From contig VCCP01000003.1 of the NCBI GenBank assembly GCA_005765155.1, forward strand, positions 806,001 through 870,000: a stretch of 64,000 bases of DNA. The letters are read 5' to 3'. The DNA comes from Zelopaecilomyces penicillatus (lineage: Eukaryota; Ascomycota; Sordariomycetes; Hypocreales; Pseudodiploosporaceae). Below the pieces are notes generated by a model. That model was not told where the DNA came from. It did no database searches and saw only the letters and a list, made by a program, of their open reading frames with translations. This document shows, in pieces, positions 44,868 to 57,139 of this stretch. Within the stretch, counting starts at the first letter, position 1, and each line of letters begins with the position of its first letter. Position numbers and translations under genes: made by a program.

Positions 44868-45479
44868 ATTGATCGCTTTTATATGTAGGTAGGCATTTTA
44901 AATTCCGACATACATGGTGGCTGTGGGGCTGAGTGGTGGTTGTTGCTATACTTTTGAAAAATGCGTGTGAAGCGAAGCTTTAATAAGATTCTGATGATGT
45001 AACACGTTGTATGGAAGAATCAGGTTGAAAACTATCCTTCTTTAAGGTGTTGAGAATCCAGATATGAAGTGGGATTGGCTAGGATAAGTGGGTGCAGTTC
45101 AGAGGTATTGTCATGTTCTTGTAAGTCATAATCTGCCATCCGGCCTGTGAGACCGCTGCGGAGGAGCCTCGGGAAAGTTCGTGTTGGAGGCGGTGAAATG
45201 TTGAAAAGAGACGGGTAGTCGGCTTCCAAGTCCTGACGTTTCTGGAACCGGTTGAGTCATTCGTGGAGAACTTGAAGTCGGCGTATCAACTCACCAGGGT
45301 TCCGAGGTTGGCTGCTCCTGCTAGCCCAAACATTGTTACGCCCATATATATAGGCTCAAAATTATCTATAAGTGGCTTGTCGCTTACAAAAGTATTGGAT
45401 GCGTATCTTTTTGTAGACAAGCAGGCAACTGGATGAAATAAAAACAGTCGGGAATGCCCACCCAATAATCCATGGACAT
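44868..45479. other. Intergenic, no gene seen
   Basis: About 600 bases between the membrane protein gene and the repeat zone. One short minus frame (45032-45229) without motifs. Confidence 0.35.
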
Positions 45480-45559
45480 ATATCTAGAAATATCCAGCAA
45501 TTTCTAGCAATATCCAGTAATATTCAGCAATCTCCAGCAATCTCTAGCAATATCTACCT
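45480..45559. repeat. Decamer minisatellite, eight copies
   Basis: Eight 10-bp units in perfect register start at 45480, 45490 and so on to 45550. Consensus is ATATCCAGCA with variants ATTTCTAGCA, ATCTCCAGCA and ATCTCTAGCA. Most differences are C/T. Three more units of the same decamer lie at 59283-59312. Confidence 0.9.
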
Positions 45560-45719
45560 ATAAGAATAAAGAATCTCAATTAAATCAAGTATTCAGGCTA
45601 TATAATTCCTTCAATAAAGATGGTCCAGGGCCATAATCCTATTTACCAGCATCTCTTAAATAGGGATTTCTAATCTCAAAGTATTTTCCTAGTCCTCCTC
45701 GTCGTTGACTACTTGGCCA

Positions 45720-46920
45720 AAGTTTACTGGGGAGCTTTGTCTTCTTCGAGCGAGCCGATCCCCCGATCGGTATGTACATCTAATCGCACAAGGCTTACCC
45801 TTTGGATGAGTTCGCGAACCTTCATAGCAGCCATCAAGGTCATTACTAGCTTGACCACCTCTCGTTTCAGTTCGATTGGCTCTGGAGAGCAGTTGAAAGA
45901 CGGTCGTGAAGAACATATCGATGTAAGTCTGAGCCTAACCTCATAGCGTGAGGTGAATTAGAGCCAACTGACTAATTAACAATAAACGGTACGATACAGC
46001 CTACCATCTTTGGTCTCAGTTTGATCGGGTTATAAAGAAGATATGGAGGTAAGACTAAGCCTGTCTACGCAGCTTCGGCTTTGTTTAGGCTAAGCGACCA
46101 ATAGACAATGAGAGGTTTGACGAAGCCCATCCACCATCTTTGGTCTCAGTTTGGACTGGACTCTTGTTGTGAAGAACATTTGAAGGTAAGTCTAAGCCCA
46201 ATCCTCGCAGCTTCAGTTCTGTTCGGGTCAACCGACTAATCTATGAACAGTTCGATACAGCCCACCACCTTTAGTCTCAGGGTTTGGTCCGTAGCGAGCC
46301 TACATAAGCACCGAACAATGTTAGGTCTATTGTCAGCAAAGGTTTCTTTAGGGGGACGGTCAACCGGCAAAGCTACTACAATCACTACCTCTGGCTTATA
46401 GGTCTGGTAGGGCTGAGACAGGCATTGAACATTGCTAAGCCTATTGTCAGCGACAGTTTGACACAGAGGCAGCCCCAGCTTTCCAAGTCTTTCACTTGAG
46501 TTTGTCCCTTCAACACCACCCTCAAACTTTTGGGAAGCAGCCCTTTACTTCAATCCGTTTTATGGCAATTCAATACCGTGAAGATGAAGTGGACAATCTG
46601 TTGCGTTGGCCCCGAAGAGCTAGAACCTTGGAGACCCCAAAGGCATACGATCTGAGTTGGATGGTCCAAGCAGCAGCCTCATGAAAAGCATGGTTGTGGC
46701 CCCACACAAGTACACAAGTGCCCATGCCTGTCGTTTGACAATTTGATCTCATTCATCAGACACATATCCGATCAAGCTCACCCCCAGCCTTCACAGATTT
46801 GCCGCAGTTTGGGCCAATGAACTAGTCACAGTCCTAGAGAATTCGATGCGATACAATACCTTCGGTCCCAGAGCGCTGTTCTATTGCGAGCCTGCAAAAA
46901 TACTGAATGAAGCCACTGAG
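45720..46920. repeat. Degenerate tandem array of about 130-bp modules, exon-intron-like
   Basis: Related segments recur at about 130-bp spacing. The string CATCTTTGGTCTCAG occurs near 46005 and 46135, and as CACCTTTAGTCTCAG near 46266. Donor-like GTAAG sites precede intron-like stretches at 45923, 46049 and 46186. More diverged copies follow: GAACAATGTTAGG...ATTGTCAGC near 46313 and 46427, and a copy of the TTCGATACA...GCGAGCCT segment near 46843. Between the apparent introns, exon-like pieces read as related peptides, for example YDTAYHLWSQFDRV and FDTAHHL followed by a TAG where the first copy has TGG. The array looks like a decayed, internally repeated gene; no family was recognised. Confidence 0.6.
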
Positions 46921-47425
46921 TCGGTACGGCTTCTGATCGACGACCGTATTGTAATTCTTTGCTATAATTCGATTGAGGTCTTTTCAAGAGTTCGTCTTCA
47001 CTGTCATTAATTCTCGCGACAGTAGGCTTGCTGATTGCAACTGGGCAGATCTCAAACCAATTAACCCTGACGCAGGTTGCTGTAGTCACGGAAAATGGGT
47101 TGAAGCCAATGAACTGGTATCGTCACGTGCTGGGTGCCATTCTAGGCACCAAGAACTATAGGCTGCAGCCACGGGCGTCCATTGTGGCACTATCACAGGC
47201 AGCCCTGCGCTAGAAGCTTCAGTGCATTCAATTGATGTTAAAAGACACTCCATCACCAGCCAACACTCTCAATCTTTCACATCACTGCTAATGTTCCCTT
47301 CTATCTCGAAAGCGAAATATACTTTGACCAAGATTCAGATTTTGTCGACTAGTCTAATGGCATGAAGGAATTCTCATATTTACAATTTTCGAGTTGACAA
47401 AACTTGCTTGTCTGCTACAGTTGCG
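46921..47425. other. Intergenic, promoter of the DNA ligase IV gene
   Basis: About 500 bases between the repeat array and the ligase start codon. No other feature seen. Confidence 0.4.
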
Positions 47426-50400
47426 ATGAGCTTTCGAAAGGCGCCGCAAGACCAACCTCAAAACGAGGACGCGCGGAGAGAGGAGGACTTGCAGTACGGC
47501 ATTGGCCAGTCCCTGGAACAACTGGATGAACAGTGCGTTGTTCTTGTGTGTTTATCAATGATGCTGGCTGCTAACAGTAGCCAAGATACCCTGGCCGCCC
47601 AAAGAATCATTCCAAGACATTGGCATTCGGCGACCTTTTCACAGATTTGTTTAATCCTTTGAATGAAAATAAGAAGCAGCCGACAGGTGGAGTGGCGCGA
47701 AAAAGAGGACCACACGGCGCCACCAATCTATCACCACAGGAACAGCGGCGGCATATCATTGAGAGGTTTCTCACAAGATGGCGCAAAGAGGTTGGCAATG
47801 ATTTCTATCCCGCCCTAAGGTTGATCTTACCCGACAAAGATCGCGACCGCGGAGTATACGGCCTAAAGGAGAACGCCATAGGAAAGCTAATCGTCAAGCT
47901 ACTAAAAATCGACAAAAACTCTGAAGATGGCTACAATCTGCTACACTGGAAGCTGCCTGGACAAACTGCGGCTTCACGACTGGCTGGTGACTTTGCAGGG
48001 CGGTGTTTTGAAGTCATTTCCAAGCGTCCGATGCGGACAACCGTGGGAAACATGACTGTTGCTGAGGTGAACCAACAATTGGACATGTTGGCCGATTCTT
48101 CAGGTGAAGCAGAGAATTTGCGCGTCTTCGAAACTTTTTACAATCGCATGAACGCGGAGGAGATGATGTGGTTGATTCGCATTATTCTCAAGCAGATGAA
48201 AATTGGCGCTACGGAGAGGACGTTTCTTTACCTGTGGCATCCAGACGCTGAGGCTCTGTTCAGCGTGTCTTCGAGTCTCAGGCGAGTTTGTTGGGAGCTC
48301 TACAATCCCGACCTGAGGCTGGAACAGGAAGAAGCCGGACTCACGCTGATGCAATGCTTCCAGCCCCAGTTGGCTCAGTTCCAAATGCCCAAATCGTTCC
48401 AAAAGATGATAGAGCTTCTAAGACCGACGGAAGAGGACCCTGAGTTTTGGATTGAAGAAAAACTGGACGGAGAGCGCATGCAAATGCACATGATTGAGGA
48501 CCCAGACCATCCTGGTGGTCGGAGAATCGGGTTCTGGTCAAGAAAAGCCAAGGACTACACTTACCTCTATGGCAATGGGTTCCTGGATGACAACTCTAGT
48601 TTGACGAGGCATTTGAAGAATGCGTTTGCGCCTGGCGTACGCAACCTGATTTTAGATGGCGAGATGATTACCTGGGATATGGGTGTCGACAAGATAGTGC
48701 CATTTGGCACACTGAAAACAGCAGCTCTCGCCGAGCAACAAAACAAATCGACCTCGGATGCCGCTGGCCACCGTCCGCTGTTCCGAGTTTTTGACATTTT
48801 ATACCTCAATGGCAAGCAACTGACGCCGTACACCCTGCGGGATCGCTACAATGCCCTCGAGAAAGCCATCAAGCCAGTACGTCGACGGCTTGAGATTCAC
48901 GAGCATACCGGCGCAACAACGGCCGATGCAATTGAGCCTCTGCTGAGAGAAGTGGTTGCGAATGCGTCAGAAGGTCTTGTCCTCAAGAATCCGCGGTCCA
49001 TGTACCGTCTAAACAGCCGAAACGACGACTGGCTCAAAGTGAAGCCTGAATACATGTCCGAGTTTGGCGAGTCGCTGGATTGTGTCATCATCGGGGGCTA
49101 CTACGGCTCTGGCAAACGTGGCGGTATGCTCTCTAGCTTTCTTTGCGGCTTACGGGTGACGCAAAACCACATTCGAGCGGGCGCAAACCCAGAGAAATGC
49201 TTCAGCTTCTTCAAAGTTGGTGGCGGGTTTCGGTCAGAGGACTATGCTGCAATCCGGCACCACACCGATGGCAAATGGATCGAGTGGGACAAGAATCGTC
49301 CACCGTCAGAGTACATTGAGCTCGGGGGTGGCGAGAGCAGGCAGTATGAGCGACCAGACATGTGGATCCGGCCCAAAGACTCTGTTGTTGTTTCGGTAAA
49401 AGCAGCAAGTGTAGGTCCTTCAGATCAGTTTGCTAGAGGATTCACACTGCGTTTTCCCCGGTTTCGAAGACTACGTGAAGACCGCAGCTGGGACTCCGGA
49501 CTGTCACTTGAGGAGTTTGAGCTGCTAAAGCAAAGAGCAGACGAAGAATCAAAAGAGAAAGCCATGACGGTGGAGGACCGGAGTCGACGGAACCCAAAAC
49601 GCGTCAAGAAAGAGCTCATCATTGCCGGTGATGATGCGGCGCCAGCAGAATTCGCAGGGGCACAGTCCAAAGTGTTTGAAGGCCATGAGTTCTGCGTGCT
49701 CTCTGAATCACTCAAACCATTCAAGAAAACCAAGACACAGCTAGAAAGCCTGATTAAAGAGAACGGCGGGACTCTCTCGCAGCGGGCCCTCACAGGAACA
49801 AACATGATTCTCATCGCCGACAAAAAGGTTGTCAAAGTTGCCAGCTTGATCAAAGCTAGTGGTGATGATGACATTGAGATTATCCGCCCCAAGTGGATCA
49901 AAGACTGTCTCGAGCAACCCCACGGTGGGTATCTTCTACCGTACGAAGAGAGCCATTTATTCTACGCAACAGACGCCCTGAAGCACGCAGTGGAGCACAA
50001 TACCGACCAATTCGGCGACAGCTACGCGCGGGACGTCGCCTCCATCGAGGAGCTACGCGCGCTGTTGGCTGACATGCCTAAATTTGAAAGCGCCGAGACG
50101 TTTGACAAAACAGGATTTCTGGAGCAGCTTGAAGGGCATGGAAAGGATGTGCTGAACCTGCGAAGATTCATGTTTCAGCGTTGCGTAGTTGGATTTCGCG
50201 CAGTTGCTGGCACGGATGAGAATACTGTGCACAAACTTCAGCGATATGTCAAGTACGCGGGCGGTTCTTGTCGCGAGAGTGGTCTGGTGGATGACGCGTC
50301 GCTTACACATGTGGTGGTTATTGGTGAGGATGTAATGGAGATTGGGGAAGTGGGTGATGAGCTGCGCAAGGAATTGAGCTCAAGGCGGAAGATGCCTAGG

Positions 50401-50475
50401 GTTGTGACGGGGAAATGGGTGGAAGAATGTTGGAAAGAAAAGACCTTGTTGGATGAGGAGCAATATGTGATTTGA
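47426..50475 (+). CDS. LIG4: DNA ligase IV
   Basis: ATP-dependent ligase that seals double-strand breaks in non-homologous end joining with its Xrcc4/Lif1 partner, in the nucleus. Exons 47426-47532 and 47586-50475 give 998 residues, the usual size for filamentous fungi. The intron acceptor is chosen so that YPGRPKNHSKTLAFGDLF is in frame. An N-terminal helical DNA-binding domain is followed by the nucleotidyltransferase core: active-site EEKLDGERMQ (Lys328), LILDGEM, FRVFDILYLNG, SEGLVLKNP and WLKVKPEY. The OB-fold domain comes next, then two BRCT domains (around VFEGHEFCVLSESL and FMFQRCVVGFRAV) that clamp the partner. The stop is 183 bases from the convergent UPRT gene. Confidence 0.96.
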
Positions 50476-50658
50476 TGGGGCATTAGATAGGGCATCCAAG
50501 AGATGTCTATGATTGTATGAGTTGAGAATGTAATTGTCTCATGATAAATTTTATGACTTGTCTATACATGCTTCTCTGAATTTGACCTTTCACGATTACG
50601 CAATTTATAGTGCGCTTCAGTAGTCAACGACCAAATCAATTAATTTAGGTATTTATTT

Positions 50659-51466
50659 CTATTTGCCCATGGTCAGGAACAGACGGTCACCAATATCACC
50701 CAGCCCAGGCTTCAACATGCCGTCCGTCGTAAGCTCCTGATCGACTCCAGCAACCCAAATCTCTGTGCCTTCAGGCCACTCCTTGGACGCAACCTGAAGA
50801 CCCTGTTCGGCACCAATTACGGACAGGACGAGAATCTTCTTGGCCCCCCACTGGCGGAGAGTCGAGATGGCGGCGGCGCAGGTGCCTCCTGTGGCAATGA
50901 CGGGATCGACAATGATGGCGAGATTGCTGGGCTCGCTGGAGGTGTGGTGGGGGAGGTTGTTGTAGTACTCGACGGGGGAGAGAGTTGTGCCTTCGCGATA
51001 CATGCCGAGGTGGTGGACGGCTACTGGAGTGGGTAGCATTGTCTGCACAGCTATAGGTGAAAATCTTTGTTAGTTTGATGGAAACGAAACATTGGAGAAA
51101 CCCGTGTAGAACATACCGTCGACCATGGCGAGACCGGATCGCAGGATAGGGACAATGGACACAGTCTTTGGCTCATGGATGGTGGTTGTGTATTCAAATC
51201 CCAGTGGTGTTTCGCCCTATCAGACAGTGTTTAGTAAATCTTTCTTTTCTAGATGTTAGGCTCACACGCCCAGAAAAGCAACCGCTCACCTTGGGCCCAT
51301 CGACAGCTGTGATGTTTTTGCTCAGCGCCTCGCAGGCGACAATGAGCGCAATATCATGGATCAGCGACTTGACTTCCTTGTTCTCGGCCGACCTGGACCG
51401 CAGCTGGCTGAGCTTGGCCTGAAGACTTGGGTGCTGGGAAACGTGGACATTGGGGAGGGACGCCAT
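50659..51466 (-). CDS. FUR1: Uracil phosphoribosyltransferase
   Basis: Converts uracil plus PRPP to UMP in pyrimidine salvage (and activates 5-fluorouracil). Exons 51466-51290, 51216-51117 and 51050-50659 give 222 residues. SIVPILRSGLAMVDA spans the second junction, followed by HHLGMYREGTT, the PRPP-binding loop DPVIATGGT and the uracil-binding C-terminus GLGDIGDRLFLTMGK. Start choice is the first ATG, giving a length typical of fungal enzymes. The leader (51467 onward) is CT-rich on this strand. Confidence 0.96.
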
Positions 51467-52579
51467 CGTGAAACTAGAGTAGTCGGTGGTGAGGGAGAGT
51501 CGTTCGACGACTGATTCTATTGGTCTAAGATGAAAGCAATGAGACACCAAGTGATGTCGGGACGAGGCCAAAGAGAGAGAAAGGAAGAGAGAGGAAATGA
51601 AGAGAGAGAGAGCGAGGAAGAGGGAGAGATAAGAAGACGAAAGGAATCAGCGGAAGGGGAAGCGGAGTTGGGCGGCAGTGACACATCTACTACTATGGAC
51701 GACTAATAATTTGGTGCCTAGGTGCTACTCAAGCGAACTCACAGCTCGGGATCCCCTCTAGAGTCCACTACGGATTGCCATGTCACAGCCCAGCCACAGG
51801 GGTCGCGGGAGCGGGGGAGGGGTTCCAGATCGGCAACTGGGGCGCGCTCAAGGTGCTTGCAGTAATAATTACAGCCAGCCACAGTCAGTAACAGCACCCA
51901 CTTCACCTATCGCAGCGGGGGCGTAAGCGGGAGCTTCAGGCGGCCATCGGAGAGCCCCGCGCTGGCCCCACCGACTTTGTTGACAGGCAAGTGAGCACGG
52001 ATGCATGCTGTCGACTCTTGGCGTTGGAGACGGACAAGACCCAAGATTTTTTGTGTTCCTGAATCAATTGTCCCCTCATTCCAGACCCAGTCAGTCCCAT
52101 GAGATTGGCTCAGTGATGGGGGGGGGGATTTCGTTGGGAATGGTTCAAGACAAAGTGTTTCGGTCGCATGTTGGAGACGGCTTTTTGATGCCAGGTACCA
52201 CCAGCATACGTCACCCCTCCAACGGTTCCCTTCGGCACTTACCGCTTGGGATTGTAACGGTTGAATCTCGGCAGGCGACCGATGTGATTTTGACGTCAGT
52301 CTTTCAACAATTTGCCATGCGCGTTTGGTGATGATTTATCGGCATCCATTGGAGTGCGCTGGAAATGATCATTTTATGCTGCGTAGACACGATGGCGAGC
52401 TGATGTTTCATCGTTCTCACAAAGTGGACACAGTTGGATCCAGGTCTAGGCGGTGCTCTGGGCGATAAGCTAAAATTATGTCTACGGCAAGACTCTTGGC
52501 AACTTCGTCGACAACCTGTGTATGATGAACCACGTCAATTACTCATAGCCGCACTCGCTTAGCTACAAGTGCTGTGAAT
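51467..52579. other. Divergent intergenic region with GA-rich tract
   Basis: 1.1 kb between two divergent genes. A purine-rich tract with GAGAG runs lies at about 51570-51660. No gene recognised in 51.7-52.58 kb. Confidence 0.4.
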
Positions 52580-54025
52580 ATGGGTACCATGACACCGGCA
52601 GCGATGGCTAGCTCACCAACAAGGGCTGAACCTGGCGAAACGGGAGCCAATGTAGCCATGTACGATGCTCCAGCTGATTGTATTGGGCTTGACGACATCC
52701 AGAATGGCACATCAGTAGCAAATGATCACTCGGAAGAAGCGGACACCACGGAGAAGCAAGGGACTGCATACGATGCTCCGACTGATTATGCCGAGTTTGA
52801 CGATGTTCGAGATGATCCCATCATAACAGAGGGCGAGTTGATCGAAGTAGACACATCACGGAAGCAAGACGCCGCAAAACCTCCTCCAGAGCAGACGGAG
52901 CACCCAAACCCCGGCACCACGGAAAAGCCTGTGTCAAAGGGCGCAGCACAGTTCATCACCCTCTCATACCTCATTTTCTTCTCACTGCTCGGCACTCTTG
53001 CCCGTGTTGGTTTGACAGCATTAACTATATATCCCGGTGCCCCAGTTATCTTCAGCACCCTCTGGGCTAATGTAGGGGGAAGCATCATCATTGGGTTTCT
53101 TTCTGAGGATCGCAAGCTGTTCCGCCATGAACTGGGAGTATCTACAATCGACCAAAAGCTTGCTCAAGCCAAGAAGAAGGATGATGAAGAGGGTGGTCTT
53201 GGCCTTGAGGAGGAGGTGGTGGATATGGTGGAAGCAAAGAAAGCTCATATGGCAATGAAGAAGACGATACCTTTATACATTGGTCTTGCGACAGGCTTTT
53301 GCGGCAGTTTTACGAGCTTTTCTAGTTTCATACGAGATGGTTTTTTGGCAATGTCCAATAATATGGTAGTGCCTGGGGAAGGCCTCCCAAGGAGTCGGAA
53401 TGGCGGGTACTCATTCATGGCTCTACTGGCGGTTCTTATTGCGACAATATCTCTGTCATTGTCAGGGTTGATCTTCGGAACTCACCTCGCTGAAGCATGC
53501 GAAAGGTTCACTCCGTCTATATCCTCAAAATTTATGCGGAAAGTTCTAGATCCCCTTGCGGTCTTGCTGGGCTGGGGTTGCTGGATCGGTGCCGTATTGA
53601 TGGCCATTTTCCCACCACACAAGGTCTGGCGCGGACAGGTGGTGTTCTCTCTTGTCTTCGCTCCCCTGGGATGCATCACCCGCTTCTATCTCGCACTTCA
53701 TCTCAATGGAAAATTGCCAAAATTCCCATTCGGTACTTTTACTGCCAATGTACTGGGGACTGCTGTACTAGGCATGGGCTGGGATATCGCCCATGTTCCT
53801 CTTGGTGGAGTTATTGGATGTCAGGTGTTGCAAGGGATTGAAGATGGGTTTTGTGGATGTTTGACGACAGTGTCGACGTGGGTTGCTGAGCTGAGCAGCC
53901 TAAGAAAACGGAATGCGTACATATATGGCGCTGCTAGTGTTGTTGTGTCTCTTGCGGTGATGATTGCCATTATGGGAGGGTTGGCGTGGAGTGATGGGTT
54001 TGGAGTCTTGGCCTGTCTACCATAG
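52580..54025 (+). CDS. FEX1: Fluoride exporter, dual-domain CrcB/FEX type
   Basis: Single exon, 481 residues from the first ATG. Exports fluoride across the plasma membrane. Two CrcB/Fluc domains are fused in tandem. Domain 1 has GTLARVGL, TLWANVGGSIIIGF and GFCGSFTSFSSF. Domain 2 has GCITRFYLALHL, GTFTANVLGTAVLG and DGFCGCLTTVSTW. A linking membrane segment inverts the second domain, as in eukaryotic FEX. The Asn and Phe/Ser/Thr pore positions look kept in both. An acidic N-terminal extension of about 120 residues carries a duplicated roughly 36-residue segment starting YDAPADCIGLDD and YDAPTDYAEFDD. Confidence 0.93.
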   Translation: MGTMTPAAMASSPTRAEPGETGANVAMYDAPADCIGLDDIQNGTSVANDHSEEADTTEKQGTAYDAPTDYAEFDDVRDDPIITEGELIEVDTSRKQDAAKPPPEQTEHPNPGTTEKPVSKGAAQFITLSYLIFFSLLGTLARVGLTALTIYPGAPVIFSTLWANVGGSIIIGFLSEDRKLFRHELGVSTIDQKLAQAKKKDDEEGGLGLEEEVVDMVEAKKAHMAMKKTIPLYIGLATGFCGSFTSFSSFIRDGFLAMSNNMVVPGEGLPRSRNGGYSFMALLAVLIATISLSLSGLIFGTHLAEACERFTPSISSKFMRKVLDPLAVLLGWGCWIGAVLMAIFPPHKVWRGQVVFSLVFAPLGCITRFYLALHLNGKLPKFPFGTFTANVLGTAVLGMGWDIAHVPLGGVIGCQVLQGIEDGFCGCLTTVSTWVAELSSLRKRNAYIYGAASVVVSLAVMIAIMGGLAWSDGFGVLACLP

Positions 54026-54462
54026 ATTTGTCTAGTTTGATGAAATAGGCAGTCATCGTTTATTATAGAACCTAAATTAAGAGATCTTGCTCGTGTTGTC
54101 GAGGCATTCCAGGCGTTGCTGTTCCAGCCGCCTTCATATCGTAACCTGATACGGATAGTCGCCTAGTAGTACGCATCAGTAGGCAGACAGAACCTGCCAG
54201 ATGCGTGCCAGTGCAAACGGCGTCTGGCAACATAAAATACTCGCTCCTTCTTAACTTTGCCAAACGCCTTCAACTCTGAACAAAAACTGTCTCTCCTTAA
54301 CTTCGCCATGCCAGATTGTCGCATTGTTAAGCCGCCACTAACTTCGTTAGATACACCATATCTCGGCATCATTCAGTACCTTGAAATCTATGCACACAGC
54401 CGAACGGTATCATTGAGCTTTCCGCAGTTGGATTGGCGCTGCAAGCCCGCGACTTTTGAATC
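54026..54462. other. Intergenic, no gene seen
   Basis: 437 bases between two plus-strand genes; promoter of the MYND gene. Nothing recognised. Confidence 0.4.
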
Positions 54463-56796
54463 ATGGCCAACCCTCTCTTCCTGCAACCATCATGCGCTGC
54501 GTTCGACGACAACGGGCAAGCTTGCACCAACACTCCGCTGATCCCATGCCACAAGTGTCAACTTGTCTCGGTCAGTTGCCTATAAGACCGCGCAGATTCA
54601 ACACAAATTTGTGATGCTGACCATATCTACAGTATTGTACCGAATCATGCTTGGAGCGCCATCGAGACAAACACTGGGGCGAGTGTCCAGGCATCCCAAC
54701 TCACGAACATGTTGCCCAGTCAAACATTCCGGACCAGCCTGTGTTTGAGCCTACAAGCTTTTGGAGTAGTTGTGCTGCAACTGATGTCATCAACTTGGAA
54801 AATAATGAGGGCAAGTACTATGACGATGACCTGAACCTTCTCTTCATTGGCGGTATGTACATTTTCCTATCACTCGATGGCTGAGGACTGTTTCCAACAA
54901 ATATCTAGGGTCAGGATTGCGACATCTCATATACAGCGTTCTCAAACTGCCCACAACATCTGATCCTAGGCTAGACGTAACCATCATTGAGTCCGACGTT
55001 TCTCAATACGCCCGAACCCTCTTTGCATTATTACTACTCAGAGACCGTGATCACGATCCTATTCTCAACGCCGAGGCAGTGGTTCACCTCTGGTATTCGG
55101 CAAGAATGCCCAAGGCTCTAGCTGAGCACATTAATCTCGTTGTGGGAGGGGCAATGAAGAAAGACTTTGAACACCTAAAACGAGTCTATCAAGATCCTCA
55201 AAAACGAGACAGCTTGTTTGCCAGAGTAGGTTGGCATGCGCCAAATCTTACAATCCGAGCCGAGCTGCCTTTTTATGGCTGGCACGCCATGGAAGACTTC
55301 CTGTCACCCCCACCAGCTGATTTGGATTCTGAAATTGCTACCACAATCAGACTACTGGATTTACAGAAGCATTCCGAACCACTTGAAAGGTGTCGCGCAA
55401 GAATGAGTCGCTGGCGGGCAGCAGGAATGATGAAATGGCGACAGGACGGTCTCCTCTTACCGTATGATCATCCCAGAAAAGATTTTGATGTTTTAAACCC
55501 GTGAGTTATATACACAACCCTTTCAATGACAACAGGGTCCTAACCAGGGATAAGCATTTTCTTCCACACAGAGTACCCGCCTGGCGCCTCATCAGAGCCT
55601 CTGTCCGAATGGCCGATGGAGATGCTGGACTGCAAGGCCTGCCCATCGCCCAATGACGTCTACGGCAAAATGTTCTATTATGTACGCGACTTGCTTGTTC
55701 AGTTTATCCACCGATCCAGGGAGGTTACATTGCTTATCAAAATAAACTATCAAAACGCCTCTATACTCGCAGACTACATATGGACAAATTATGGCACCGA
55801 GCAATTTGACAGAATTGAAGTATGTACGCGCGCTATAGCCAATTGCGCTTCTTTCTTAGAGTGTACAATGTTTTGGGTTGCTAATGGAAATAGCTTGGGT
55901 CTCTCTGGGATAATGCTCCTCTTAGGACGCTTCTAACGTTTTGCAAGCTTTTGAGACATGAGGACGAGAATTCGTTTGCGACAATGTTGATCGCTACACG
56001 TTCCAGTGTTACTAATCCACATTCAACACTTCGGAAAGACTTGGATGCGGAACGACTTCTGCTACACAATCCCTCAAAAACTATCTTGGATGAGTACGCA
56101 TGTCCTGCAAAAGCTTCAGACACTGAAGGGTTGGATGTGATCTTGCGTCGTCAGCTTGGGCTCTTGCTTTGGCGGAACTGGGACAAATTTTCCGACAAGT
56201 GAGCAAGACTTACCCACCCATGTTTCACATAGTTGGCAATTGACAAATTTTTGTCTAGTTATCTACATGCGCCTCGATTCTTTGACTTCCTTTCTCTGGA
56301 TTACGAGAGGCCACCAGAGGAGAGTCGGAGTGTCTTATTGACAGGACTACTGGGAATAACCATGAAACCCAAAAACACAATCACACGCAAATGGTGCAAT
56401 AGATTAGTTTACAATAAAAAGGATACTCCTTCCTTGGTGGACTTTGACCGTTGGCTGGGCTGGCCTGATACCAGACCAACAAGGTGGTTGGAATGGAAGC
56501 GCAACAATGATTGCACGAAAGACGAGTGGAAAAGGTGGATAGCAATTTCGCATGCAAATAGACACCTTAGACTACCAGTTGTTGAAACGACTACTGATAA
56601 GTCAACTGGTAAAGCGGCGAAAACTAGTAAACAAGGCGGCGCAAAGGTTGGAAATGCGTCCTTCAACGGAGACAACGTGGGTGGTGGTAATGATCAGCTC
56701 TCGGATGAGGCGGAAAGCAACGATGACAAAGGTAATAAGCTTGAGAAGCCAAAGAAGTCGAAGAAAGGCAAGACGAAGAACAAGGGCAAGAAATAA
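54463..56796 (+). CDS. MYND zinc-finger protein (DUF4470-like region)
   Basis: Six exons fit one frame: 54463-54570, 54633-54852, 54909-55500, 55555-55819, 55894-56198 and 56259-56796, giving 675 residues. The exon 4 acceptor is AAG after a CTAAC branch site. The N-terminal MYND finger (Cys in NGQAC, PCHKC, YCTESC, HWGEC) is split by intron 1. Next come LNLLFIGGSGLRHLIYSVL and FALLLLRDRDHDPILNAEAVVHLWYSA, typical of fungal MYND/DUF4470 proteins. A middle part follows (DVYGKMFYYVRDLL, FDRIELGSLWDNAPLRTLLTF), then a very Lys-rich C-terminus. Biochemical function is unknown; MYND fingers usually bind proline-rich peptides. Confidence 0.83.
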
Positions 56797-57139
56797 AGAG
56801 TGGCAAGGGATGTTGGCATTGGCTGAGCGATAATTGTATAGCGCCAGATGATGGAAAATTGAATACTTAAACAGCGAGAATCAATAGATGTGTAGGGGGG
56901 TGTTGTTTTCTTACTGTTATATAAGAATTCGATGAGTTGTCCTTAACGGCATCCGACTTCTCTCAACAAGTTATGAAATTCGGGGTGCCACTAGATAAGT
57001 AACCTAATACTCCTATATGGGAGGGACCTACATCATGTCATGTATAATACCGTGCATCTGTCCAGATCCCTCTACGCCTTACTTCATGTATCTAGCACAC
57101 CACTTACTTTAACTTGTCATCCTTCTCAGAAGGGTCTAA
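56797..57139. other. Intergenic between convergent features
   Basis: 343 bases, nothing seen. Confidence 0.4.
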
